Shown here piece by piece: positions 33,381-45,301 of a DNA stretch of 64,000 bases. This DNA comes from Saturnia japonica. Lineage: Eukaryota; Arthropoda; Insecta; Lepidoptera; Saturniidae. The stretch lies in NCBI GenBank assembly GCA_033032175.1, contig CM065311.1, positions 8,611,190 through 8,675,189 of the forward strand, read 5' to 3'. The position numbers and the translations under genes are program-made. The notes beneath the pieces were generated by a model. That model had not been told where the DNA came from. It was given only the letters and a program-made list of their open reading frames with translations, and did no database searches. Position 1 is the stretch's first letter, and every line of letters starts with the position of its first letter.

Positions 33381-33553
33381 CGCACCGGAAAGCGCAGCGT
33401 AGGACGGCCCCCCACTAGATGAAAAGACGACCTAATAATGGTCGCTGGGAGCCGTTGGGTGCAGGCCGCACAAGATCAGTCGCTCTGGAGATCTACGGGG
33501 GAGGCCTATGTTCAGCAGTGGACGTCCTGCGACTGAAATGATGATGATGATGA
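33381..33553 (+). pseudogene. RTE-type LINE ORF2 C-terminus with (ATG)n tail
   Basis: The reading is RTGKRSVGRPPTR, a TGA stop where Trp is usual, then KDDLIMVAGSRWVQAAQDQS and LWRSTGEAYVQQWTSCD, ending at 33534-33536. This is the well-known terminal block of RTE-clade ORF2 (GRP..RW.DD...AG..W...AQDR..W...EEA...QW). The tail ATGATGATGATGATGA follows directly, the microsatellite-type 3' end expected of RTE elements rather than poly(A). Only the 3' end of the element is present. Confidence 0.83.
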
Positions 33554-36500
33554 ATGTTTATGGGATTAAAGTTCAGTTTTATATACAGTATGGGAGTTAT
33601 AGTTTAATTTTAATAATTATTATACACCTATAACGACTAATTATGAATACTAATACAAAAGCTCACAAAATATAATCAAGGTGACCCGGATCAAAAGTGA
33701 TATCATTCTGGTTAGTTAACTTGTTCAACAGTGACCATGGAATATCGTTTCTTTCTTGCACGCATCTTGCAGACCAGTTCTGTAACAATTAGTACCCATA
33801 ATAATTCAGATTCGCTTCATTATAATGAGATGTTTGTGTTTAATATTCTAATTTAATAAAAGTGTATAAGAAATTGTCACATTATATCTTAGTAATCTTA
33901 TTTATTATACTTCAGGAATGTAATCGCTTACACAATTAAATAGATTTTGTTGATTGTTTTGTTTTTATTTAGATTGTAAATAATTGTAATATCGACCTAC
34001 GGAACTTGGACAGGTAATTTCCTCTGACCACAACAATGTCTAACCTCGAGTTAATGGATGCGCCGCGCCCTATCCTCATCTGAATGTTGAATAATATTGT
34101 ATGCGTAATTTATTTACTTCTTTAAATAAACAGATACTTCATAAACAGTAAGTATTTCGCACATGAAGAAAAGTGAAAACAACATCTCATTTAATTTACG
34201 ATGATTTAAAAGCTTTTTTATTATCTTGTAATTAAAGCTGCAAATTTATAATGAAAGTGCAATCTTTAAACTATTGTTCTTATTATTTTTGAAATGATGT
34301 TAATGTACATAATATAATAAAGATATTCATTTAATAAACCTTGCCTATTTAGTTTTATTTTATCTATATTGTTGTCAGTTTTCATAATTGGAGTGGAAAC
34401 CTGTGAAGCTGAACGTAACAAATATCTTTCGTCTATTTATCAGCTCTACCAGTATAGACCAGATGGCGAAACATTACCGGCTTTAGGAGGGTGCACCGTG
34501 CGACGCAGGCGGTCGGTCACCCCGGGGTGCAGGCGCCAGGGTCAAAGGAGCGTCACCTTTTAAATTGCGGCGCCTCGACCTTAGAGTTATTCGATAAAAA
34601 ATGAACAAGTTTCATCCAATGACATTATTATAAGTAAAAACCTTTTTACTTTAATTCCTTTGTTTCATCTTTGGCTCAATGTATGTTGCTCATTTTAACT
34701 AAATAATATCTCTTCAACATCTGAGTAGACCTACCATAAATGCTGAAAGGTCTGCCGGGATATTTGGTATAGACATGGAGCCATGCTATAGAAAATTGGA
34801 ATAGTCAATAAATGTGAAATAAACTTTAAATAATAAAAAGTAAAAACATTAAATTCACGTTTCGGTACACTTATGTAAACTTTCTCTTTTCTATTCTTCT
34901 GAAGTTTAGATTTTTTTAGATAACTCTTTTTAATTTTTCGCTTGGAAGTATATATTCAGATTTTAAAGTTACAAGAAGATTATCACAGTAGTTATGTATG
35001 ATCTTCTTTACATTTGAAAAAACTCCCTACTATAAATTTTTAAGAGACGCAAACTTTTAATTAAAATATTTCTTCATTATTTATCATTTTAATTATATTA
35101 TACTTATATTATTTATTAAATTACCTTTCCCTTACTTGAGAAAAGTAATATTGCCTTTAAGTTACGGGCAAAATACAAATAATAATAAATATTAAGAAAT
35201 TGAGGGCACTACAAAATATTTCGCCCTAGGTCCTATGTAGGACACGTGACCATATGCCAAATTTATTCCCTATTTCGTCTCGTTTATCCTCATGCTAACC
35301 AGTATACTTTACAAGGAACTGAATGCCAGCATTAATTTAATTCCATTATTTAAAAAAAATCTCAAATTCTAAACATCGTATGTTATTATGAGTATAATAA
35401 ATTATTATATTTTAATCTCTAATAAAAGCTTGTTAATAACCTTATTTCATTTATCTGCGATAAATATATTGAAATGTCCAACATCGGTTTATTAAATATT
35501 ATATGTAGTAAAATGCATTTATTCTGAAAACAAAATAATGTTATGTGTCTGGATGTATGTGTGTGCAATCACGTAATAATTTTTTTCTTAATGTGTTTTA
35601 TTAGATAACTCTTGATATAAAAAAATAATACAATGCAAGTAATGATGCAAATAGTACAGCAACAAAGACTTAAGTCAACTTTCAACAGAAGAAGCGTAGG
35701 GTATACACACAACTTCCAAGAACTCCTTAAACTAAAATAGCTTTGTTTGATCTCTCTTTTCTTCAGTCTACAAGAATGACGTGTTGCGGGCTTTCGGATG
35801 TTTTAAACAGTGACAATAATTATTTCTTTTGTTACTTTTTTGATACAAAAATAAATCGACAAAGCCATTTGACTTGTCACAAAGTATGACTTCATATCAG
35901 ATTATAATAATAATAATACAGGTCGTTTATTGATTTGTATGCGGGTATCGGTTTGCTACGCCTTATGCAGTGTTTATTTTGCGATTTAAACCTAAACATC
36001 GATAAGCGAGCTACTTACTCAGAACTAATGTTGGTTCTTACTAGGGTTCCCAATGATAAAAAATGAAGATATTTTGGTAAATGTTGATGTTTTTATATTA
36101 TTAAAAAAAACTGTTATTATAATAAAATATGAGCACACTACGTATACAGAAATATACCTTCTTTAATAGTGAATCAGTAGATCACTTTTAATAACGAGTA
36201 AATACTTAACTGTCAACAATATAAGTCAATAATTGTAAGCTTCTATTAAAAATATATGCATCCAAAGCGGTTTTTCTTAAAACTGATAGGTAATTTTGGC
36301 CTTCATTTATATTAAGCAAATAATTTGATTATCCCGGAAAGGTTTTACTATATTGAAAATGACATCCTTAGATTCGTGATTACTAACGGCGGCGACGACG
36401 TAACGGCGTCCGTACAACGCACCCGCCCGGAACAATAACACCGGCAAGTCAAAAATTAAAACAAAGCTTAAATAGAGAACTTGCGTACTATTAACAACAT

Positions 36501-37159
36501 GACGGATAAAGTAATTCTATCAATCTTTAACTACCTACTTATTTTAGTATTTATTACATTTTCCTAGTATAAATTATATTGACATAGTACCTAAAGAACT
36601 AAAACTAATTTACTTTGTTGTTATAACAACGTGTTAGCGACGCATAAGCCTAAGCGTAATGATATAAGAATAACATTTGTAAATATAAGTTGTAAGGATG
36701 AATAATTTGCACAAACGATCAATAATTAAATGTTTGTAATGTTTTAAATATGTTACTATAGCGCGTAGGTATGTAAAGACAGTATATAAGTCATGAAAAT
36801 GTATGTAATCTGATAAAAATAATCACGTAAAGTACTAAAATAATATATTGTCAATAATTCATATTTTGTAAAAATTATACATAATGTTTCGCGTGATATA
36901 GGTAGAATAGCCTTCCGTATGTATTTTATAACGTGTGTAAGCTCAAATAGTACGTATATAACGAGTCACAAGACGTTTTAAGGTTGCAATGTTTAATGCT
37001 TTATATCTCCCGTGTTTATTAACCTATAATGTTAAAGTTAGTGTTTTTGAATAGGTATTTATGTCTACATTAATGTGAAATAGTTTTTATTGTAATTGAA
37101 TAACTGTAATTAGAGATATTAACAATTTATTGTATTCTGTATACAAGTAATAATAATAA
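33554..37159. other. Long AT-rich gene-free stretch
   Basis: No transposon boundary or coding exon was recognised. A GC-rich patch at 34480-34555 and another at 36388-36440 contain no convincing ORF or splice-bounded exon. Confidence 0.5.
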
Positions 37160-37800
37160 TAGACAGAGACAGCAATATTGCAACCACTGCGCATTACCGC
37201 GGTTAACGGACCACACCCAAGTTTGGTGATGAGCAGTACGGATAGAGACGCCGTCGTCCGTCTCGCTCTCCGGCAAACCATATAAAAGGCGTTCTGCCGG
37301 GGCAAACGAGCGCACACGGGTACCACAAATTGAAGAATCAAGACTCAAGACTCAAGACTCAAGAAACTGGAAGTAACCGTACCCAGAAGATATAGTATTA
37401 ACAAAGTGTATTGTCTTGAAGAATACAGCAAATTTTATTGTGGTGCCTGTGTGTCATTTCTTCGCATCTTCACTAAGTTCAACCCGCCAGCGACCCAGTC
37501 CATTCCGCTCCGTGCTACGTCATCGCCGCGCCTACCAGCAGGCACCTCACTGCGTGTGTGTACCTTGATGTTTCGCCCTCTTCACGCCTAGTAGTTTCGG
37601 GTGTGAACAGGGTTGGTCGCACGTAGTGAGAGGGGCTCGCACGCACTGGTTTCCAGACAGCTGGTTACCGTAGCGTGTTATCCGCCGTCGGTTATATACA
37701 GAGTACGAGGGAATCGTTTCCGTCGCGTTCGCGCCCTCGGTGCGCGGTCCCGCTCTGTATAGATTGACGTAGCACATTGTATAATAGGCGGCCGGCTCCG
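37160..37800 (+). promoter_or_regulatory. GC-rich promoter-like or LTR-like block
   Basis: About 640 bp of much higher GC than its surroundings. A TATA box, CATATAAAAGGC, lies at 37279-37290. About 30 bp downstream the text is 'gagcgcacacgggtacc'. A small tandem of CAAGACT (three to four units, 37341-37365) follows. No long ORF is present on either strand. A solo LTR is possible (TATA, leader and GC rise), but I could not find TGT...ACA ends or a flanking duplication. A host promoter is the alternative. Confidence 0.3.
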
Positions 37801-37844
37801 CTTCGGGTCCGCGCTCATTTTACAACGAAAACCTTCAAATCCTT

Positions 37845-38120
37845 TGTATTAAGTGACCAATTCTTGTAATCTATATTTAATTAGGTATAGTATGTATTTT
37901 CTAAGTATATATATTATTATAATATATAATATATACATAATATTAATGTATAGATATATAGTATATAAGTTTTAATTTATTATATGTAATTGTTTTTTAG
38001 GAATCTTCACTTTTGTATTTAAATAATGTTTTTTTTTACATTCCAAGTTTCTCTATATTATCTAAAGATTTTTTTTTTGCAAGATACCGAACAAAATTTT
38101 ATGGCCTAGAGTCTATGTCT
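37845..38120 (+). repeat. Degraded family C repeat
   Basis: Landmarks shared with 21984-22520 are 'attaagtgaccaattcttgta', 'tttgtatttaaataatgtttt', 'acattccaagttt' and 'aagataccgaacaaaattttatggcc', where the hairpin has decayed. AT-rich expansion lies inside. Confidence 0.5.
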
Positions 38121-38515
38121 AAACCCTAGACATTATATATTGTTATGATACTAGTGTAATCACTTATTTAGACCTTTAGACATTGTAATGTACAGTTAAT
38201 TATAATTAATAACCTTAAAATGTCTGGAGTCTGAATAAGGCCAATCAAAATGCGTTTCTTCTCCTTAGCACTGAGTTCAAAATCTTAATGTGCCAGTGTA
38301 TATCTATATATTAAAAGTTGTTTTAATCGGTTTATATGTTGAAAATAATGCCCGTGAACTATTTATTTTAATTATTACACCTTTAATACAATTGTTCGTT
38401 TACTTAACACTTGTATACGTCTATACATTAGGGTTTACTTTCAAATAATACACTGTTTACTTTGGTAGAAAAAAGGTATTTTAATTTAAACACATACAAG
38501 GGTAACATATTGATG

Positions 38516-41141
38516 GTAACAAAACGCCTGGTCGACCACCTGCAGGTCGGCATCGGAGAGGCCTCGAGAGAGGTCGAAGAGGCGAGCGATCGCCGCTTCG
38601 TACTCCCTGCCGACGTGCGGGCGTTGTTGACGGAAAAGAACGCGGCGACTCGTGCGCACGACCACTATCCGACCGAGGAAAACCGCACACGTTTACGCGC
38701 ACTTCAGAGAGCGGTTAGAGCCCGCATATTAGAACTCAGAAGTCACAGATGGGACGCCCTCGTCGAAGGGCTAAGGCCGTCGCATCTGGCCTACTGGAAA
38801 TTAGCTCACAGCCTCAAAATAGAGGCCTCTTATCTTATGCCCCCCCTCGAGAGGGGTCCCGGTATACCACCCGCCTTCGATAGTAGCGACAAGGCGGAGT
38901 GCCTCGCCACTTGTTTGGAGAGCCAGTGCTCTCCGAACAGTGTCGATGCAAATACCGACCGGGTCGAGGGTATCGATGGATGCGTGCGGGAGCTGGATAA
39001 GCTCCCCGCGACAGACTCCCTGTCCCCAGTCACGTCTGAGGAGGTTCTTTCCATTATAAAAAGCCTTAAGCTTAGAAAAGCACCAGGTCCCGAAGGGATC
39101 AGGAATGAAGTACTTAGGCTTCTTCCTGATCGCCTCATAGCTCTATTGGTCTGCATCTTCAATGTAGCCATAGCCCACTGCCATTTTCCAGCCGCCTGGA
39201 AAAAGGCCATAGTCATAGGTATCCGTAAGCCCGGCAAGAGCGCGTCGCTTCCCGACAGCTATCGCCCGATCAGTCTCCTAAATACGTTAGGGAAAATTTA
39301 CGAGCGGATCCTTCTGAACCGTCTCAAGCCAGTAATAGAGGAGAAAGACCTCTATCCGCCTGAGCAATTCGGTTTCCGTGCTAGATATTCTTGCACTCAT
39401 CAAGTGCACCGCCTCACGGAGCACGTTACATTTAATTTTGGTGAATTATATAAACCCCGCCGCACACTTGCGGTCTTTTTCGACGTGGCCAAGGCCTTTG
39501 ATAAGGTCTGGCACGAGGGATTGATCTACAAGTTGTATCGCTTTGAAGTCCCCGATAGGTTAATTAAAATAATTCGCGATTATCTAACAGATCGCACCTT
39601 TCGCTATAGAGTGGAAGGTGAATTGTCCACGCCCCGTCCAATACGCTCAGGCGTTCCCCAAGGTTCGATCTTGGCTCCTAGCCTATTTAACCTGTACGTC
39701 AGTGACCTACCTCGACTCCCGGAGGTCGAGGTAGGGCTATACGCTGACGATACAGTCATATATGCCTCAGATAGGAATAGATCCGACCTCAGACACAAAG
39801 TCCAACGCGCCGTGACCACTCTCGGGAAGTGGTTTAACGAGTGGCGAATAGCCGTTAATCCCTCGAAGAGCGCCGCGATGCTCTTCGATGCGGATTCGTC
39901 ACGGATACCGTGGAAGCTTAAACCTGTTGAGCTCTACGGTAATCCGATTCCTTATGTAAGAGAGACCAAATATCTAGGGGTAACCCTAGATAGTAGGCTC
40001 TCTTTTAGACCTCAAACCCGTAAGGTTAGGAACAGGGCCGCGTGGGTCCTGGGCCGGTTGCATCCTCTGTTGTGTTCGGTGAGTAAAATGTCCACGCGAC
40101 ATAAGCTCACGCTCTACAAGACGTGTATTCGACCGATTTTGACATACAGTTGCGCAGTGTTCGCACATATGTCCGAGTCGAGTTTCAAACGGTTACAATC
40201 AATACAGAATAGGTTTCTCTATCGTCTCACCGGGGCCCCGTGGTATGTTCGAAGCGATGATCTCCATAGAGATATGGAGCTTCCTTCGATACATGCCTAC
40301 GTTAAACAGCTCTCCCGTTCGTATTTCGACACCGTGTCGAATCACGCGAATCCATTAATAAAAACAGCCGCCACTTATGTCCCGGTACCCACGACCATCC
40401 GGTGTAAACGCCGGCCGCGTAATATTTTTATTGATCCCGACGATCACATCGAAAATGCGAATAAATATTACACATCCGTCTCTCCAAACAGAGCGTGCCA
40501 GCGCCCACGCCCGCGTAACCACCGTTCTCTCCGCAGAGGGCGGGCGGTCAATTTCGCTCCCGCACACTTGTCACGTCCACCCTCTCTAGCGGTAACCCAA
40601 GCCTAGGTCCGTTCCTCGGTGTGGCAACCGCCCGCGCGATACAAGTGACACTCTACGTGCATCACTTAGCTACCTACATACAACACTACACACGTATGAA
40701 CATACACACGTGCACACCACACAGGTACATAGGTTCTGTGAGGGACCTTTTTTTTTTTTTTTTTCTTTTTTTCACGCTAGTTAGTTAGCGCTAGTTAGTG
40801 TAGAAAACATTTCCGATTACTGAATACACATACGCATGGTTCCTTCCTTCCTCCCAGGAGGAAGGGAACGTGCCTATGTGTATAATTTAGTTAGCTCGAA
40901 TCGTAGGTGTAGGGATTCGATTAGATCGCGACTTATTTGCAAACGCGAGGACCGCCCGAGCCGAGGTCCGGCCACTTTGGCACCCTCGTGCGAGTCGTCC
41001 ACAAAACTTTCGCGGCTGAGTGCCCTCTGCGCTCGCCCCCAAGTCCGGTGAAGCTGTAAAAGCCGCAGCGGCTTTAGGGCCCCTAAGGCTAACAGTGTAG
41101 TCAGATCTAAAAAAAAAAAAAAAAAAAAAAGTAACAAAACG
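38516..41141 (+). mobile_element. Jockey-type LINE, 5'-truncated, with 11-bp target duplication
   Basis: The inserted sequence is 38527-41130 (2604 bp). It is flanked by the identical 11-mer GTAACAAAACG at 38516-38526 and 41131-41141, and ends in an A run (41109-41130). The 5' end lies inside ORF2, so the 5' UTR, ORF1 and the endonuclease domain are missing, as is usual for target-primed reverse transcription. The 3' UTR is about 500 bp, with a conserved terminal segment 'aagctgtaaaagccgcagcggctttagggcccctaaggctaacagtgtagtcaga'-type text, not quoted in full as one run here. At least five other copies of this family lie in the window. The perfect duplication and open ORF suggest a recent insertion. 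Confidence 0.93.
38527..40606 (+). CDS. Jockey-type reverse transcriptase (ORF2, 5'-truncated)
   Basis: The product would copy LINE RNA into DNA at the insertion site. The LINE-derived frame runs from codon 38528 to the TAG at 40604-40606 (692 codons), without a stop. The frame stays open upstream into host DNA to 38462, but those 22 codons are flanking sequence and not LINE protein. Numbering from 38462, the RT fingers are at about 204-212 (LRKAPGPEG) and SYRPISLLNTLGKIYER follows. The first catalytic Asp is D341 (FFDVAKAFDKVWH), then GVPQGSILAPSLFNLY and the active site YADD at 427-430. All three catalytic Asp are present. The thumb/C-terminal region (KYLGVTLDSRLSF, LYKTCIRPILTY) is complete. 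No apurinic endonuclease domain is present, so this copy is not autonomous. Clade by remembered motif style: Jockey. Confidence 0.9.
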
Positions 41142-41250
41142 TTCGCGCGAGTTATTTTACCTGTGGCGCCATCTCGTTGTTCATTTTATAAACTAATAGC
41201 ATTTATAATGACGTTAAATTGAACAACAATCTTTTTATAGAAATTAAATA

Positions 41251-42552
41251 TACTATGCCATACCTGCTGGCTTTCTGGATTCTGCTGTACCCGAAACGGA
41301 GGGGTGGACTACCGTGACCCGTCGCCGCAATAGGAAGCGCGCAAAAGCGCCAGCGACAAGTGCAGGACCGGTTCCTGCCTCTCAACGGAGAGCGAATCGG
41401 GCCAAGCCGAAGAAGAAGAAGCTCCCCTCGACACCGCGATCGGCTGCAGTGATTGTCACACTCCGGCCTGAGGCGGTGGAGAGGAGAGTGACATACAAGA
41501 CGGCACTCATGGGGGTAGACAGAGCAGCGATAGCCGAATTAGGCATTAATAACCTGTCGCTTCGCCCTGCGGCCACGGGTTCTAGAATCATTGAGATTCC
41601 TGGCACCCGTGGTCCGGAGCAGGCTGACGGGTTAGCCAAAAAGCTACAAGACGCGCTGGTGGAGGTGGCCACTGTGGCCATACCGGTCAAGAGGGCCAAC
41701 GTCAGAGTCGTAGGCCTCGACGAAACAGTGTCTGCAGAAGAAGTCGTCACAGCGGTAGCAGCCAAGGGTGGCTGCGAACCAGCCCTTATTAGGGCTGGCG
41801 AGATACGCCCCTATGGGAGGGGCAGTGGAGCAATCCACCTATCGCTCCTGGCTGTTGCCGCCAAGGCGTTACTGGAAGCAGGGCGCCTCCTTGTAGGTTG
41901 GAGTGCGGCCCGCATTCGTTTATTGCAGGAGGGACCGTTGAGGTGCTTTAGGTGCCTAGACGTGGGCCACACTCGGCCTCTTTGCTCGTCGGAAATTGAC
42001 AGGGGAGCGCTGTGCTTCAGGTGCGGGCAGCCTGGCCACAAGGCGCTGCAGTGTGCGGCTGTCAAGCTGCACTGTGCCTTGTGTGCAGATGCCGGAAGGC
42101 CGGCGGAGCACCACATGGGAGGTGTCAAATGTAGGCCGCCCCTCGAAAAGATGGGGAGAACGCCTGCTGCGACAAGACCTCCGTAGGGGGGTTGCGTAGA
42201 CGTTGGGCAGTAGGTGGAGGTGCTTAACCGCCTCTTTCCTCTGCCCTTGCTGGACCAAGGGGAGATGGGTCGGGGGGCCCGTCTTCCCATTGCACTGGTT
42301 CAGCCGTCTGCCGTCTGGGAGACAGTTGGGGTTGTACCAGACTGTCTCTCTTTAGCGCCGGGGCCCGACTGGGGCCGGCCGCCGGGGCGTCGCGGCAGAT
42401 TGCAACCGCAGTTCCCGCGCGTCCCACTATGGCGGCCGATGGTACACCGTGGAGTTTTAGTGAGTAGGAGTCTCACATAACCACTCGTCCCCCCGGGCGG
42501 GTGTGTACCCATGATGGGTTTATCCACGTAAAAAAAAAAAAAAAAAAAAAAG
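41251..42552 (+). mobile_element. R1-clade LINE with ORF1 and 3' tail but no ORF2
   Basis: An ORF1 (gag-like) coding region is followed only ~300 bp later by a GC-rich 3' UTR ('ccgtggagttttagtgagtaggagtctcacataa', 'gtacccatgatgggtttatccacgt') and a 22-nt A run (42531-42552). A normal R1-clade element has ~3 kb of ORF2 between these. ORF2 is therefore deleted, or two pieces were joined. The 5' border is unclear (between about 41245 and 41290). The A run adjoins a mariner fragment directly. Confidence 0.72.
41314..42186 (+). CDS. R1-clade LINE ORF1 (gag-like, CCHC zinc knuckles)
   Basis: This encodes a nucleic-acid-binding coat-like protein that packages LINE RNA. The frame is open from about 41248; no ATG lies in frame near the start and the listed start is GTG, so the N-terminus is truncated. 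The order is a very basic N-terminal stretch (TRRRNRKRAKAP, KPKKKKLPSTP), a central alpha/beta region (IIEIPGTRGPEQADGLAKKL, VVGLDETVSAEEVVTAVAAK), then three zinc knuckles. Numbering from 41314 these are C211-C224 (CFRCLDVGHTRPLC), C234-C247 (CFRCGQPGHKALQC) and C254-C273 (CALC...HHMGGVKC). Three knuckles after a GW-x-SARI/AARI-type block are characteristic of R1/SART/Waldo-type ORF1 proteins. No internal stop. GC content is much higher than in neighbouring DNA. Confidence 0.85.
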   Translation: MTRRRNRKRAKAPATSAGPVPASQRRANRAKPKKKKLPSTPRSAAVIVTLRPEAVERRVTYKTALMGVDRAAIAELGINNLSLRPAATGSRIIEIPGTRGPEQADGLAKKLQDALVEVATVAIPVKRANVRVVGLDETVSAEEVVTAVAAKGGCEPALIRAGEIRPYGRGSGAIHLSLLAVAAKALLEAGRLLVGWSAARIRLLQEGPLRCFRCLDVGHTRPLCSSEIDRGALCFRCGQPGHKALQCAAVKLHCALCADAGRPAEHHMGGVKCRPPLEKMGRTPAATRPP

Positions 42553-42878
42553 GTTTAGCCACAGTTTGTGAACCCTGGCCGACCTTACACCACGATCTTT
42601 TTCGAACGTTCTTGTCGTACGTGATCCACTTTTCATCGCCAGTTATCAATCTCTTCAAAAACGGCCCTGTTTCGTTACGTCTCAATAATGAATCGCAAAT
42701 GAGTACACGGTTCATTAGGTTTCTTTCAGTGAGCTCGTGTGGCACCAAATATCGAGCTTTTTGGTATAGCCAGCTTTCTTCAAATGGGTTAAAACTGTTT
42801 TGTGGTCAATATCTTCAGCCACATCGTAACTACTGATATGCCGATCTCGCTCCACTTTTTCAAAAATGGCGTCCATTT
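42553..42878 (-). mobile_element. Internal mariner fragment (same family as 19.8-21.1 kb)
   Basis: The fragment aligns with 20391-20731 of the complete copy: 'ggtttagccacag', 'gatccacttttcatcgccagtta', 'aatgaatcgcaaatgagtacacgg', 'tttttcaaaaatggcgtccattt'. Minus-strand protein pieces are KRLITGDEKWITYDKNVRKR, LICDSLLRRNET and VPHELTERN. Relative to 20391-20731 it lacks about 10 nt around 42716 and 10 nt around 42808. Neither inverted end is present. It starts immediately after the A run of the R1-clade element. Confidence 0.85.
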
Positions 42879-43811
42879 TTTAGCACTTTTAACAGCAGCT
42901 GACGCATATTTCCTATAGGTTTGGATTTTTAAAAATAAGCTTGCTAACTATTTAAGCATCTACTAGAAAATAACTTTGGTCAATAAATGAATGTTGCCTA
43001 TGGATGTTTTTGTTCCAGAAAACTCCGGCTTATCGTAAAATTCGACTCCACATTCTTTAACGACGTTATGGACGAAGAATTTGTGACAAAATATAAATTT
43101 TGTTTCAAAATTTTAAATAAATAATTTCACTTACAAAACAAAAATAATCAGTGTTTCGAGTGTTATTATAGATATTAAAAAGGTATTTTTTATATATATA
43201 TTTTACACACAGCTACTTCTTACATTAATATTCATAAGACTCAGCTGAGAATGTAGTGCCTTTCAATTTCGAGGTCATAGTTCAAATTCCAAACTCGCAG
43301 GCGTTATTAATACCTACTGAAATTATAATAATATTATTTCTCCACTTAGCTTATTCAAAACATCACCAAGTCAGTATATACACATATATTTTAGGCCAAT
43401 GAATTTTGCAGCACTGAGTTTTATGCGAACAAAACGATTCTTATAAATTAATTCTTTAAAAAAATCTAAAATAATTTAATTACATTCACAATATACTGTG
43501 TAATAACTTGATGTTTGTTTGGACAAGTTAAAATAAAACAAACTAAGCTTCTACACATGGTAACCGTTGTTTAATGTTTTCAACTATAAATATGTATGTA
43601 CATGCTGATACAATATAAATACTAAATCAAACTAAACACTTTATAAAAATGTGTTTACAAAACTTGTTACGACACTATAACAAATATATTATAGTTCTAA
43701 ATTCTATTGGAAATAATTTTAGTCCGGTGAAGCGATAACGGTTGAACAAGATTAACTTGTTCGAAAAAATAAGGTACTTATATCTTGATATATTATATTA
43801 CTATCAGCAAA
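42879..43811. other. AT-rich gene-free stretch
   Basis: No gene or repeat recognised. Confidence 0.5.
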
Positions 43812-43960
43812 TTAGACCACGCGTTGCTGCGGCTCAGAAATATTTTTTTTGATCTGATCGCTACCAAACTTTATATGATCTAAATTTCATCAAAATTGCT
43901 CCAGCCGTTTTAGGGTAGCCGTGGAACATATATACAAACATCCATTTTTATATAAATAGA
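43812..43960 (-). mobile_element. Helitron-like element, 149 bp
   Basis: On the minus strand it starts TCTATTTATATAAAAATGG (A flank, T43961 on plus) and ends GCAACGCGTGGTCTAA before T (A43811 on plus). The internal text 'aaaacggctggagcaattttgatgaaattt' is typical of short lepidopteran repeats. A weak CCGC/GCGTGG pairing lies near the 3' end. Very short and non-coding. Confidence 0.5.
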
Positions 43961-45301
43961 TGACGTCGTCATTAAAATTACATAAAGAGAACTCATTTTT
44001 AATTATTAAAAGTTGATAGCTTCTTTAAGATTATTAAAGTAATCAATGTTACTTGATCATATCAGCCATGAGCTAAAGATTATATGAACAACCTTGATAT
44101 AAATTATGAAGTAATATAGTAAATTAACAGCTTATCTAATTATACCAATATTATAAAGAAGTAATTTCTGGAACTACTGAACCGATTCTTAAAGCTCTTT
44201 TCCTCATAGAAAACTCCGTTCTTAAGTTCCTTAAGTGGCATAGGAAATATTTTATTGTTATTAAATTTTATATTATAATTAACGCGTAAGAAGTCGTGGG
44301 TGCCAGTGACTAATATAACAACGGTAAATGTAGGAATGCACGATGCAACTTAACACTTTGCTAAATTGAAACACGCTCTATATGGAAAGTTATATCACAC
44401 CTCACTGAACGTTTACTACTTGCATTCTAGGAGTCGTGCATGTGCCCCCACCATTTGGAACTCACGCAGGAAGTTCGTTGTAGTACCCGAAGCCCGACCC
44501 GTTATTAATATGCCCCTTACCTTTACCGGTTTGATAAACGATAAATGGTTCATTTCGTTCGTGACAGCCTATGCACTAAATACATAATACTAGTGATAAC
44601 CAAATAATATTCACAAGAATATAATTATATCGACCCACATAATAAGTATACTTTTTTACATTCATTATTTAAGTAGATTTGCAATAAGTTATAAAGAAAA
44701 TGTTTTTCTTGTGAACAAGTTTTCGTTGAAGTCTTATGTAAGCAAATTTCAATATAGATAACTATTATAATTTCTGTACATCGCGAGAGTTAATAATAAA
44801 TGCGCATTAGGAAAAAACATTTTTTTCTGCTATTTGTATTTCTTTTTAAATACATATATATTTATTTATTAAAGAAATCAACAGCTCTTACTTCAAGTTA
44901 TGTGTATGTTACCACAAATAATTATGAAAGTATTGGCTTCGCCAAAGAAGATTCCAACATTATTACAATTTACTCTGTAACACAAACGAAATAATAAAAA
45001 CAAATGTATCTGATATTAATAATATTATTTAGAATCTAAACAAAAAAGCACATAGGTATTACGAAATATTTCGGAAAAATAATAATTTAACAATGGAATG
45101 AATGTGCTCCGCACGCGCTCTGTATTCTTTAATTTGTATTAATATACTATATAATATGTACTTAAGTGCATAATATATTTAACGTAGACAAAATAATGTA
45201 AAAGGCTTTTCTTTTGAACGCTGCCCTACAAAATAAAATGTCTAAATGACTGATTTATCTGCTAATAGAAATACATAAAGGTCCAGTACCTTAACCTTTC
45301 A
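43961..45301. other. AT-rich gene-free stretch
   Basis: No gene was recognised. A slightly GC-richer segment at 44415-44570 has an open 73-codon frame without any motif. Confidence 0.5.

Noticed and set aside
41382..42290. Several long minus-strand frames (up to 159 codons)
   Set aside because: They are antisense shadows of the GC-rich R1-clade ORF1.
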